Positions 16,314 to 24,187 of a DNA stretch of 51,283 nucleotides are shown here, piece by piece. The position numbers and the translations under genes were made by a program. Source of the stretch: UBA4363 sp002393965. Its GTDB lineage: Bacteria; Bacteroidota; Bacteroidia; Bacteroidales; Paludibacteraceae. The stretch lies in NCBI GenBank assembly GCA_946542925.1, contig CAMNLA010000004.1:1-51283 (forward strand), read 5' to 3'. The number at the start of each line of letters is the position of its first letter. Position 1 is the stretch's first letter. The notes under the pieces are model-generated. The model was given only the letters and a program-made list of their open reading frames with translations, was not told where the DNA came from and searched no databases.

Positions 16314-17054
16314 ATGGCTGAAAAGAAACAAGAAGATGGCGTGACGGAAATACAAAATGCCATCAGTAAGACAGAGGCGTTTATCGAGAAAAACCGCAAG
16401 ACGCTTATCTATGTCATTGTCGGTGTGATTGCCGTCGCATGTCTGATCTTTCTGGTGAAGAAGTTTTACCTGGAGCCGAGAGCGGAAGAAGCACACGGAC
16501 AAGTGGCGAAAGGTGTGGAATTGATGGCTGTTGACTCTGTTAAACAGGCTCTGGAAGGGAAAGGTGACTATATGGGATTTGAAGCTATCGCGGACGAATA
16601 CGGAAGTACCCCAGATGGAAATCTCGCAAAAATGTATGCCGCTGTATGCCTCTACCAGATGGGACAGTATGACAAGGCCCTGAACTACGCAAAGGATTTC
16701 GACTACGACGATGCCGTCAATATGAGCGTGGTGACTAATATCTTTATCGGTGACTGCTATGTCAATACTGAAAAATACGACGAGGCAGTTTCCTCATTCA
16801 AAAAGGCTGCCGATATGAAGAATGTCGCTTTCAGTGCTATCGCTCTGAAAAAAATGGGTTCGGTATTCGAATACCAGAAAAAATACGACGAGGCTGTGAA
16901 TGCCTACACACAGATTAAGACGGATTACCCGCAAAGTAACGAAGCTCAGGATATTGATAAGTATATTTGGAGAGCACAGAATAAGGTGGACCTTAATGCG
17001 GTAAAGGCGGCTCCTGCCGTTGCGGCTTCCGATACTCTGCAAGTTCAGAAATAA
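16314..17054 (+). CDS. membrane-anchored tetratricopeptide repeat protein
   Basis: A 246-aa protein with a short charged cytoplasmic N-terminus, one membrane helix (residues about 33-55, LIYVIVGVIAVACLIFLVKK) and a periplasmic domain of TPR-type helical pairs (about 60-225; for example AVCLYQMGQYDKALNYAKDF and VFEYQKKYDEAVNAYTQI). The layout resembles YfgM, a SecYEG-associated periplasmic chaperone, and the UPF0070 group. The partner here is unknown. It has its own promoter, is followed by a terminator, and is divergent from recF, an arrangement common in Bacteroidales. Confidence 0.82.
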   Translation: MAEKKQEDGVTEIQNAISKTEAFIEKNRKTLIYVIVGVIAVACLIFLVKKFYLEPRAEEAHGQVAKGVELMAVDSVKQALEGKGDYMGFEAIADEYGSTPDGNLAKMYAAVCLYQMGQYDKALNYAKDFDYDDAVNMSVVTNIFIGDCYVNTEKYDEAVSSFKKAADMKNVAFSAIALKKMGSVFEYQKKYDEAVNAYTQIKTDYPQSNEAQDIDKYIWRAQNKVDLNAVKAAPAVAASDTLQVQK

Positions 17055-17087
17055 GCTTCGGAAAATTATCATCTTTACGAAAAACTC

Positions 17088-17127
17088 AGAGCCACCGCTG
17101 TATCGAACAGTTCGGTGGCTCTCTTTT
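17088..17127 (+). terminator. terminator hairpin between the TPR gene and ribH
   Basis: Perfect 10-bp stem AGAGCCACCG / CGGTGGCTCT with a 15-nt loop, followed by CTTTTCT. It ends 16 nt before the ribH ATG, with no visible promoter in between, so it may also act as a leaky terminator or attenuator for ribH. Confidence 0.75.
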
Positions 17128-17143
17128 CTAAAATACAGAACAT

Positions 17144-17665
17144 ATGGCAACAAAAAATCATAACCTGTCTGACTATGACGCTTCAAAGATGCCTGATGCA
17201 TCGGAAATGCGCGTGGGAATCGTTGTGTCCGATTGGAACGAGGAAATTACGGGTAACCTGCTCAAAGGGGCTTATCATACACTTCTAAAGAATGGGGTAA
17301 AGGAAGAACATATTGTGGTGCGTCATGTCCCGGGAGCCTTTGAACTGACGTTTGCAGCACGACTGATGGCAGAGAACGAAGACGTGGACGGAGTAATCGG
17401 ACTAGGTTGCATAATACGGGGAGAAACTCCTCACTTTGATTTTATAGCTCAAGGGGTCACACAAGGGTTTACTCACCTGAATTTATCGGGAGACATTCCT
17501 TTTGTCTTCGGCGTGCTGACTGACAATGATATATCTCAATCCCGTGCACGAAGCGGCGGAAACTTAGGAAATAAAGGCGATGAAGCGGCTGTGACGGCGA
17601 TAAAAATGATTGATTTCGCTTGCAAAGCAAAAAAAAGTATTATTTTTGCACCGCAAAACGGGTAG
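17144..17665 (+). CDS. ribH: 6,7-dimethyl-8-ribityllumazine synthase
   Basis: This is the penultimate riboflavin enzyme. It condenses the RibB-derived C4 phosphate with the pyrimidine diamine and forms pentamers or icosahedral capsids. The 173-aa product has VSDWNEEITGNLLKGA at the N-terminus, VPGAFELTFAARLM (substrate site), IGLGCIIRGETPHFDFI and a catalytic His region HFDFIAQGV. GVLTDNDISQSRAR is also typical. It begins with ATG 16 nt after a terminator hairpin. Its TAG stop ends on the first nucleotide of tRNA-Tyr, so mRNA and tRNA must be cut from any shared transcript. Confidence 0.96.
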   Translation: MATKNHNLSDYDASKMPDASEMRVGIVVSDWNEEITGNLLKGAYHTLLKNGVKEEHIVVRHVPGAFELTFAARLMAENEDVDGVIGLGCIIRGETPHFDFIAQGVTQGFTHLNLSGDIPFVFGVLTDNDISQSRARSGGNLGNKGDEAAVTAIKMIDFACKAKKSIIFAPQNG

Positions 17666-17747
17666 GGTAGTTTCCAGAGTGGCCAAATGGGGCAGACTGT
17701 AAATCTGCTGACTTTCGTCTTCGGTGGTTCGAATCCATCACTACCCA
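17665..17747 (+). tRNA. tRNA-Tyr (anticodon GTA)
   Basis: An 83-nt class II tRNA. Acceptor stem GGGTAGT (17665-17671) pairs fully with ACTACCC, with discriminator A at 17747. The anticodon loop is CTGTAAA. A long variable arm fits bacterial tRNA-Tyr, and the T arm contains GGTTCGAATCC. CCA is not fully encoded. The first base is shared with the ribH stop codon. Confidence 0.95.
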
Positions 17748-17759
17748 CGAAAATAACAT

Positions 17760-17833
17760 GCGGAAGTAGCTCAGTTGATTAGAGCATCAGCCTTCCAAGC
17801 TGAGGGTCGCGGGTTTGAGTCCCGTTTTCCGCT
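17760..17833 (+). tRNA. tRNA-Gly (anticodon TCC)
   Basis: A 74-nt class I tRNA. Acceptor GCGGAAG pairs with TTTCCGC (one G-T wobble), with discriminator T. The D arm is AGCTCAGTTGATTAGAGC. Anticodon loop CTTCCAA, anticodon TCC. The T arm contains GGGTTTGAGTCCC. It lies 12 nt after tRNA-Tyr and is followed by a terminator, so the two tRNAs are co-transcribed. Confidence 0.94.
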
Positions 17834-17839
17834 CTAAGA

Positions 17840-17878
17840 AAAAGACTCATTGCAATTTAATGCAGTGAGTCTTTTTTT
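17840..17878 (+). terminator. terminator of the ribH-tRNA unit
   Basis: A stem of AAAGACTCATTGCA with TGCAGTGAGTCTTT (one mismatch), a 6-nt loop and a T-run. It begins 7 nt after tRNA-Gly. Confidence 0.85.
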
Positions 17879-17900
17879 AATGTTTTTAAGTAAATGCAGG

Positions 17901-17931
17901 TTTGAGGTCAGAGAAAAAAGGCATACATTTG
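17901..17931 (+). promoter_or_regulatory. promoter of the bactofilin operon
   Basis: TTTG (17901-17904), exactly 19 nt, then TACATTTG (17924-17931). This is a full match to the Bacteroidetes -33/-7 consensus, 79 nt before the bactofilin ATG. It is the best promoter in the window. Confidence 0.8.
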
Positions 17932-18009
17932 TAAATGTCAAGAAGAAGGCTGATTGCTTTCATAGAAAAAATAGAATAATCTTAACTAACCATAAAAAAT
18001 AGAACAAAA

Positions 18010-18387
18010 ATGGATGAATTAACATGCAACGGTCTCGCTTACGGTAGTTTCTTGAAAGGTGATATTGACTCTGAAAGCGATTTCCGTATCGATGGTTCCG
18101 TCAATGGTAAAATCAAATGCAGAGGAAAGGTGATTATTGGAGAGAAAGGACGCGTTGTCGGAAATATAATCTGCTCGGAGGCAGATATATTCGGTGAATT
18201 GCAGGGAAACCTCACCGTGAGCGATACACTCTCTCTTAAATCAACGGCAAACGTAAAGGGTGATGTCAAAACGAAAGTCCTCATCATTGAACCTTCTGCT
18301 GTCTTTTGCGGAACATGCGACATGGGTGATCGCGTCTCTTCCGATGCGTCCGAGAGTTATGTGATTGGCGAAGATCAGTCTGAATAA
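18010..18387 (+). CDS. bactofilin (polymer-forming cytoskeletal protein)
   Basis: Bactofilins polymerise without nucleotide into filaments that scaffold envelope enzymes. The 125-aa product has the central beta-helix domain (residues about 15-105), recognisable by repeated hydrophobic/Gly turns such as FLKGDIDSESDFRIDGSVNG, GKVIIGEKGRVVGNI and ANVKGDVKTKVLIIEP. The N- and C-tails are short. It leads a tight same-strand group with the DUF4105, phosphatase-like and ung genes (gaps of 32, 35 and 8 nt). Confidence 0.92.
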   Translation: MDELTCNGLAYGSFLKGDIDSESDFRIDGSVNGKIKCRGKVIIGEKGRVVGNIICSEADIFGELQGNLTVSDTLSLKSTANVKGDVKTKVLIIEPSAVFCGTCDMGDRVSSDASESYVIGEDQSE

Positions 18388-18419
18388 ATAGGACAAGACC
18401 CATAATCCACTTATTTAGT

Positions 18420-19616
18420 ATGCGGAATCTGATTGTTTCTTTTCTTCTATGTTTCTTCGGATGCCTCCAAACAGCATCCGCAGCTCTCATTTTGTCGGAT
18501 TCTGCTCGAATCAGCCTTCTGACTTGTTCCCCTGGCGAAGAATTGTATGCGCGCTTTGGACATAGCGCCTTGCGTGTGCAGGATCCGATGCTCCATCTGG
18601 ATGTGGTTTTCAACTACGGAATGTTCAATTTCAATACCCCTGATTTCTACCCGAAGTTCATAGCGGGTGAAACGTACTATCAACTCGGTGTAGAGGATAT
18701 GACTTCCTTTGTCGTGAACTATGTGAATACCGGACGTGGCATACAAGAAACAGATTTGAATCTTACAAAGACGGAACAGCAACGTTTGTTCAATGCTCTC
18801 ATAGAGAACGCAAAGGAAGAAAATCGTACTTACCTCTATAATTTTGTGTTCGATAATTGCGCAACACGTCCGCGCGATATGATTGAAGCTGCTGTGGAAG
18901 GTGGCTATCTGAATTATCCGGAACGACAGAATTCTTCCTTGCTGAAGGTGGATGACAACGTTGAGAAAACATATCGCCAGCTCATAGGGGAATACGTTGG
19001 TGACGAGACATGGCTGAAGTTTGGTATTGATCTCCTCATCGGTACGAAAGCAGACAATCCAGTGCCGCAGCGCTACGTCATGTTTCTGCCGAATGAGTTG
19101 GAAGCCTCTCTTTCCGGTGCGACAAAGGCCGATGGACAACCACTGCGTCAGATGTCGGATGTTTTGCTTGAACAGAAAACAATACCGGATACCGAATCAG
19201 GTTGGTTGTCTCCTCTTCTCGTAAGTATTTGTTTTCTGTTGATCGTTTGTCTGCTGACCATTTTGTCCCCAGGCAAATTACTCGCTCTCGATTTCTTTTT
19301 GTTTCTTATTTCAGGATGTTTGGGACTATTATTGTTCTACCTGACTTTCTTTTCCTTACACCCTCTTGTGAAATGGAATCTCAATCTTCTATGGCTGAAT
19401 CCATTCCATCTGCTCTTTGTGTTCTTGCTCCCTTTCAAAAAAGCACGTAAGATTCTTGCTTATTATCAACTGCTGATCGCAGTCTCTCTCGTCTTTACTA
19501 TTTCCGGCTATCTGTATTTTCCCCAAGAATTTAATGTGGCATTTCTGCCTCTCATGCTGACTCTGTTTGTCCGGTCAATAGTTTTTGTTCGTTACCATCG
19601 TTCGTTTTCTCGATAA
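18420..19616 (+). CDS. DUF4105 (Lnb-like N-terminal domain) membrane protein
   Basis: A 398-aa protein with a signal peptide (about residues 1-23), a periplasmic DUF4105 domain (about 25-255) and four or so C-terminal membrane helices (about 260-395). The DUF4105 motifs LLTCSPGEELYARFGHSALRV and NFVFDNCATRPRDMI, with conserved His and Cys, recall the NlpC/P60-like papain fold of Lnb-type thiol acyl enzymes, so a lipid or acyl-transfer role is possible but unproven. It lies 32 nt after bactofilin in the same operon. Confidence 0.85.
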   Translation: MRNLIVSFLLCFFGCLQTASAALILSDSARISLLTCSPGEELYARFGHSALRVQDPMLHLDVVFNYGMFNFNTPDFYPKFIAGETYYQLGVEDMTSFVVNYVNTGRGIQETDLNLTKTEQQRLFNALIENAKEENRTYLYNFVFDNCATRPRDMIEAAVEGGYLNYPERQNSSLLKVDDNVEKTYRQLIGEYVGDETWLKFGIDLLIGTKADNPVPQRYVMFLPNELEASLSGATKADGQPLRQMSDVLLEQKTIPDTESGWLSPLLVSICFLLIVCLLTILSPGKLLALDFFLFLISGCLGLLLFYLTFFSLHPLVKWNLNLLWLNPFHLLFVFLLPFKKARKILAYYQLLIAVSLVFTISGYLYFPQEFNVAFLPLMLTLFVRSIVFVRYHRSFSR

Positions 19617-19651
19617 TCCCGATAACAATACCTACGATTATTAATAAAAGA

Positions 19652-21295
19652 ATGCGACTGAACGAAAAAAAAATGAATGGAACAAGTCGTCCGTCCGTTC
19701 TCTCTTCTCTTGTTTTCCTCTTTGTTTCCCTTTTTTTATTTTCATCGCTTTACGGACAGGATAGGAAAATACAGCGAACCAATCCTCGTCTTGTAGTCAA
19801 CATGGTGATAGATGGTCTGCGGTCGGATTATATCTCCCTTTTCTGGAACGATTTTGGCAATGGTGGATTTCGTCGTCTCATAGGTGAGGGGACTTACTGC
19901 CGCAATATGCTTTTCCCTTATCGCAATGTCGGACGCTTCGCAGATTATGCCACTTTTACAACGGGTGCTCTACCTTCCGATCATGGCATCTGTGCCGATA
20001 GGTATTACGAGGGAGACAGACACCAAACCGTCTCCTGCCTGTTTGATTCGAAGGTTGAAGGTGTAGGTAGCGAACAGAAACTCTCTCCTGTCGGTCTGGA
20101 GTCAAGTACTCTCAGCGATGAATTGCGCCTTTCTACTCAGGGGAAAGGAAAAATCGTAACAGTAGCCATAGATGCAGAACCGGCTCTTATCCTCTCAGGA
20201 CACTCTGGAAAGGTGGTCTGGATGAGCGAACAGACAGGTAAGTGGGCAACCAGTACATATTATTCAAATCTGCTGCCTTCATGGGCGGTAAAGTCAAATG
20301 GAGAAAACCAGTTAGGAACGTTTCTCGAGCAGGACTGGACCAATCTATATTCTCCTTCTTCATACCGCGCCCATTCTGCTCAGAAGTTCGAGACGTCTTT
20401 CTTTAATTATTCTTTTACTGACTTATTGCCACGTGAACAGATCCGGAGGTTCAAGTCTTCGCCCTACGCAAACGAGATGGTATGCGAATTGGCCACTCAG
20501 GCACTGCAAGATGAATATCTGGGCGTCGATGATGTGACGGATATGCTTAATCTTCAGTTGACTCTCCGCGTCTCGGATCTCCCTACGGCTGAAGGTGTGA
20601 CGGCTGAAGTACAGGATATGTATCTGCGACTCGATGCACGACTCCAGGAACTTTTGAAGGATCTTGACGAATTATGTGGTGTGGGAGAGGTACTCTATGT
20701 AATCACCTCCCCTCAGGAACAATATGTTTCACCCGAGTACTTGAAAAATTATGGGATACCAAGCGGATATTTCGTCTCGGATCGCGCCCGCTCATTGCTC
20801 AGTACCTATCTTATGGCTACTTATGGACAGGCAGATTTTGTTCGTGGCTACTATCGGCAACAATTGTTTCTGGACCATCATGAAATTAGAGAAAAGGGGC
20901 TTGACTACGATTCTGTCTCAACGAAAGTGGCACATTTTATGGCTCGTTTCGAAGGTGTTCAGATGGCTTTCAGAAAAGAGGATATGGAACGGGTGACTAA
21001 CGACGATAAGAGGGTTAGAATGGCCCGAAACTCGTTCTCGTGGGAGAAAAGCGGTGATATCTTGATTTATCTTAAACCAGGATGGGTAGAGGTAGAAAAA
21101 GAAACGGAGAAGGTGGGACTGTCATCACGAATCAATAATTATGCTCCTTTTATCCTCAGCGGATGGAATGTGCGTCGTCAAGTACTGAATCGCACGATAT
21201 CAGCTTTGGATGTGGCCCCTACTGTGTCTGTGCTCCTTCATCTCCCCTTTACCAATGCCAATGAGGGAGCTCCGCTATATGAAGTGATTAAATAG
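19652..21295 (+). CDS. alkaline-phosphatase-superfamily protein (nucleotide pyrophosphatase/phosphodiesterase type)
   Basis: A 547-aa exported protein with an N-terminal signal peptide (residues about 12-36, ending SLYGQ). The domain begins VVNMVIDGLRSDY, with the first metal-binding Asp. FADYATFTTGALPSDHGI holds the expected Thr nucleophile region and an S-D-H motif. The C-terminus DVAPTVSVLLHLPFTNANEG is typical of this Bacteroidetes group. Canonical late metal-binding HxxH-type motifs are less obvious than in E. coli PhoA, so activity should be treated as predicted. It sits 35 nt after the DUF4105 gene and 8 nt before ung. Confidence 0.8.
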   Translation: MRLNEKKMNGTSRPSVLSSLVFLFVSLFLFSSLYGQDRKIQRTNPRLVVNMVIDGLRSDYISLFWNDFGNGGFRRLIGEGTYCRNMLFPYRNVGRFADYATFTTGALPSDHGICADRYYEGDRHQTVSCLFDSKVEGVGSEQKLSPVGLESSTLSDELRLSTQGKGKIVTVAIDAEPALILSGHSGKVVWMSEQTGKWATSTYYSNLLPSWAVKSNGENQLGTFLEQDWTNLYSPSSYRAHSAQKFETSFFNYSFTDLLPREQIRRFKSSPYANEMVCELATQALQDEYLGVDDVTDMLNLQLTLRVSDLPTAEGVTAEVQDMYLRLDARLQELLKDLDELCGVGEVLYVITSPQEQYVSPEYLKNYGIPSGYFVSDRARSLLSTYLMATYGQADFVRGYYRQQLFLDHHEIREKGLDYDSVSTKVAHFMARFEGVQMAFRKEDMERVTNDDKRVRMARNSFSWEKSGDILIYLKPGWVEVEKETEKVGLSSRINNYAPFILSGWNVRRQVLNRTISALDVAPTVSVLLHLPFTNANEGAPLYEVIK

Positions 21296-21303
21296 TTTAA
21301 AGG

Positions 21304-21966
21304 ATGGATGTAAGAATCGAACAAAGTTGGAAAAGGGAATTGCAGGAAGAGTTTGACAAGCCGTATTTCCAAGCCCTGACCGAGTTCGTCCGTTCCGAAT
21401 ATAGGACAACAACGGTTTATCCGCCTGGGAATCTGATTTTTAATGCATTTGAAAAATGTCCATTCGATAAGGTCAAATTGGTCATTATCGGACAGGACCC
21501 ATATCATGAACCAGGACAGGCCGAAGGGCTCTGCTTCTCAGTTCGGGAAAACGTCCCGTTTCCTCCGTCTTTGCAGAATATTTTTAAGGAAATAGAGATG
21601 GAAACAGGAACGCCAATCCCAACTTCCGGCAGTTTGGAACGGTGGGCTACACAAGGTGTCTTGCTGCTGAATGCTACATTGACAGTGAGAGCCCATCAGG
21701 CAGGTTCTCACCAGGGGAAGGGTTGGGAACAGTTTACAGATGCTGTAATAAGCATCCTGAGCAGGAAGAAGGAACATCTCGTTTTTTTCCTTTGGGGAGC
21801 CTATGCACAGAAAAAAGGTGCTGTCATCGACCGCTCTCGACATTGTGTACTGCAGACAGCTCATCCGTCACCTCTCTCTGTCTATCGTGGGTTCTGGGGC
21901 TGTGACCATTTCATTAAGGCCAATGAATACCTCCGTACCAATGGATGTCAGGAAATCGTATGGTAG
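21304..21966 (+). CDS. ung: uracil-DNA glycosylase
   Basis: It removes uracil from DNA to start base-excision repair. The 220-aa product is a normal family-1 UDG. The water-activating motif GQDPYHEPGQAEGLCFSV has the catalytic Asp at D65. HPSPLSVYRGF carries the catalytic His at H187 and the Leu-intercalation loop. It is the last gene of the bactofilin group, 8 nt after the phosphatase-like gene, and converges with the HAD gene across a 33-nt gap. Confidence 0.97.
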   Translation: MDVRIEQSWKRELQEEFDKPYFQALTEFVRSEYRTTTVYPPGNLIFNAFEKCPFDKVKLVIIGQDPYHEPGQAEGLCFSVRENVPFPPSLQNIFKEIEMETGTPIPTSGSLERWATQGVLLLNATLTVRAHQAGSHQGKGWEQFTDAVISILSRKKEHLVFFLWGAYAQKKGAVIDRSRHCVLQTAHPSPLSVYRGFWGCDHFIKANEYLRTNGCQEIVW

Positions 21967-21999
21967 GACGTTGAATCAATCCTTGACGGCGGAAAGAAA

Positions 22000-22725
22000 C
22001 TATCGACTGATAATCAATGGGAGATCCGATTGAAGTTCGTCCATAGAATGGTAGATAAGTTCGGCTCCGGCTTCCGATAGGTCATTGTCAGGAAGTGGTC
22101 CTGTATTGATGGCAATGGAAAAAATGCCCGCAGCTACAGCGGATTGTATGCCTAATGGAGCATTCTCAATAACGATGGCATCTGAAGCGGCAACATCAAG
22201 CATTTCCAGCCCTTTAAGGTATGGATCTGGGTATGGTTTCCCCTTTTCTACATTATAAGCGGTCACGATTTTTTTGGGATCGAAAATGCCAGGAAAAGTA
22301 TTCTCAATTTTGTTGATGGTCGTTAACTCTCCTGAGCCGGTCACGACAGTGCTATGGATATTGTATCGCTGTAATTCTTGCAATAGGGCATAGGCTCCGG
22401 GCATGGGTTGCGCAGGAGGGAGAGTCTCAAATACACGACTTTTGGTGGCATAGATTTTATCTACGGTTTCTGAACTGCATTCTCCACCATACAACCGATG
22501 GTAGGCTTTCTGCACGGTATCCCAACCACGTGACCCTTCGTTGAGATAGACATCTCGTTCGGTAAACGGAATGCCGAAGTCATTCAAGGCTTTGACCCAT
22601 GCCTTGGCATGCATGGGCATGCTGTCAAAAAGAACACCATCCATGTCAAATAGTGCTGCATGTATACTTAATTGGGAATAATGATGTCTTTCGGCAAAAA
22701 GCCTCTTTTTCTCTTGTATGTTCAT
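22000..22725 (-). CDS. HAD-superfamily sugar phosphatase / beta-phosphoglucomutase-like
   Basis: A 241-aa cytosolic HAD hydrolase. Motif I DMDGVLFDS supplies the nucleophile Asp (residue about 27) and the acid/base Asp two residues on. The helical cap follows (about 40-110). TVVTGSGE is motif II. KGKPYPDPYLKGLEML supplies the motif III Lys, and VIENAPLGIQSAVAAG is motif IV. MHAKAWVKALNDFGI resembles beta-phosphoglucomutase and 2-deoxyglucose-6-phosphatase relatives. The substrate cannot be fixed. A terminator separates it from the upstream pgi gene. Confidence 0.85.
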   Translation of the reverse strand: MNIQEKKRLFAERHHYSQLSIHAALFDMDGVLFDSMPMHAKAWVKALNDFGIPFTERDVYLNEGSRGWDTVQKAYHRLYGGECSSETVDKIYATKSRVFETLPPAQPMPGAYALLQELQRYNIHSTVVTGSGELTTINKIENTFPGIFDPKKIVTAYNVEKGKPYPDPYLKGLEMLDVAASDAIVIENAPLGIQSAVAAGIFSIAINTGPLPDNDLSEAGAELIYHSMDELQSDLPLIISR

Positions 22726-22746
22726 CCGTTGTGGATAAAGAGTCTG

Positions 22747-22790
22747 ACAAAAGTCGGGGATACCCTTTTTCCTAAGTGTATCCCCGGCTA
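22747..22790 (-). terminator. pgi terminator
   Basis: Minus-strand stem CCGGGGATAC / GTATCCCCG(A) around an A/C-rich loop, followed by CTTTTGT. It lies about 20-65 nt after the pgi stop and just before the HAD start. The T-run is short. Confidence 0.6.
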
Positions 22791-22812
22791 TCTGTGTGTG
22801 ATTTGATACTTT

Positions 22813-24156
22813 TTAGGAAAGGCGTTTTTTAATGGCTTCGGTCTCCTTTTCATAACCCGGTTTCTCAAGCAGGGCAAACATGTTCTTCTTGTATGCTTCG
22901 ACTCCTGGCTGGTCAAATGGGTTCACACCGAGAATATAACCCGAAATGCCACACGCTTTCTCAAAGAAATAAATCAACTCTCCAATGTAGAATTCGTTGA
23001 GCGATGGAATCTCAATTCGAAGGTTTGGAACGCCACCATCTACGTGCGCAAGCTGAGTACCCAGTTCTGCCATTTTATTGACCTCATCTACGCGTTTGCC
23101 TGCAAGAAAGTTCAAGCCGTCAAGATTCTCATCATCGTGTGGGAAGATGACTTTCTTCTCTGGCGTCGCTACGGAGATGACGGTCTCGAAAATGATGCGC
23201 TCTCCCTCCTGAATCCACTGACCCATCGAGTGCAGGTCGGTGGTGAAGTCCACGGATGCAGGATAGATGCCCTTCCCTTCTTTTCCTTCACTCTCACCAT
23301 AGAGCTGCTTCCACCATTCTGCAAGGTAATGGAGTTTTGGATGGAAGTTAACTAAAATCTCTATCTTTTTTCCTCTGCGGTAAAGTTCATTGCGCGTAGC
23401 TGCATATATGGCGGCAAGATTCTGGTCAAACGAAATGTCCTTGCCACAATTCTTTTCCATCTCAACGGCCCCCGAAATCAGCTGACGGATGTCGAATCCG
23501 GCAACAGCAATAGGTAGGAGACCTACCGGTGTCAGAACAGAGAAACGACCGCCTACATTGTCAGGAATGACGAATGTCTTGTAGCCTTCTTGTGTCGAAA
23601 GCTGACGCAAAGCTCCCTTGGCTTTGTCCGTGATCGCTACAATGCGCTTCGAGGCCTCCGCTTTGCCTTCCTGCTGCTCAAGTTGGGTCTTCAACAGACG
23701 GAAGGTAAGTGCAGTCTCTGTCGTTGTACCAGACTTCGAGATGTTGATGATGCCGAATCGGCGGTTACGAAGCAACTCGGTAAGCTCGGCAAGGTAGTCT
23801 TCGCTGATGTTGTTGCCAGCAAACAGTATGACAGGACTGTCTCCCTTCTTGAGCCAAGAAAAGGAGTCGGAAAGAGCTTCAATGACAGCCTTTGCTCCAA
23901 GGTAACTGCCTCCGATACCCGCTACGACAACTGCATCACACGTACTACGCAACTGACGGGCAGTTTCTTCGATGTCTTGTATCATCTCCTCCGTGATGCT
24001 GGATGGGAGATGAAGCCAACCGAGAAAGTCGTTGCCCTTTCCCGTACCGTCTTCAAGGGCAACAGAAGCCTGGGCAACAGCCTTTGAGTATGCGTCAATA
24101 TCGCTTTTTGAGACAAAGTCTAACGCTTTGTCAATCGAGAGTTGCATGTTTTTCAT
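22813..24156 (-). CDS. pgi: glucose-6-phosphate isomerase
   Basis: It interconverts glucose 6-phosphate and fructose 6-phosphate in glycolysis. The 447 aa match the shorter bacillus-type isomerases. GIGGSYLGAKAVIEAL and ISKSGTTTETALTFRLL form the phosphate-binding SIS regions, VGGRFSVLTPVGLLP is the family signature, and YGESEGKEGKGIYP carries the active-site Glu. It lies 31 nt after gpsA on the same strand, so the two are probably co-transcribed. Confidence 0.96.
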   Translation of the reverse strand: MKNMQLSIDKALDFVSKSDIDAYSKAVAQASVALEDGTGKGNDFLGWLHLPSSITEEMIQDIEETARQLRSTCDAVVVAGIGGSYLGAKAVIEALSDSFSWLKKGDSPVILFAGNNISEDYLAELTELLRNRRFGIINISKSGTTTETALTFRLLKTQLEQQEGKAEASKRIVAITDKAKGALRQLSTQEGYKTFVIPDNVGGRFSVLTPVGLLPIAVAGFDIRQLISGAVEMEKNCGKDISFDQNLAAIYAATRNELYRRGKKIEILVNFHPKLHYLAEWWKQLYGESEGKEGKGIYPASVDFTTDLHSMGQWIQEGERIIFETVISVATPEKKVIFPHDDENLDGLNFLAGKRVDEVNKMAELGTQLAHVDGGVPNLRIEIPSLNEFYIGELIYFFEKACGISGYILGVNPFDQPGVEAYKKNMFALLEKPGYEKETEAIKKRLS

Positions 24157-24187
24157 TGGTCTTATGTTTTAAGGTTTGTTTATGATA

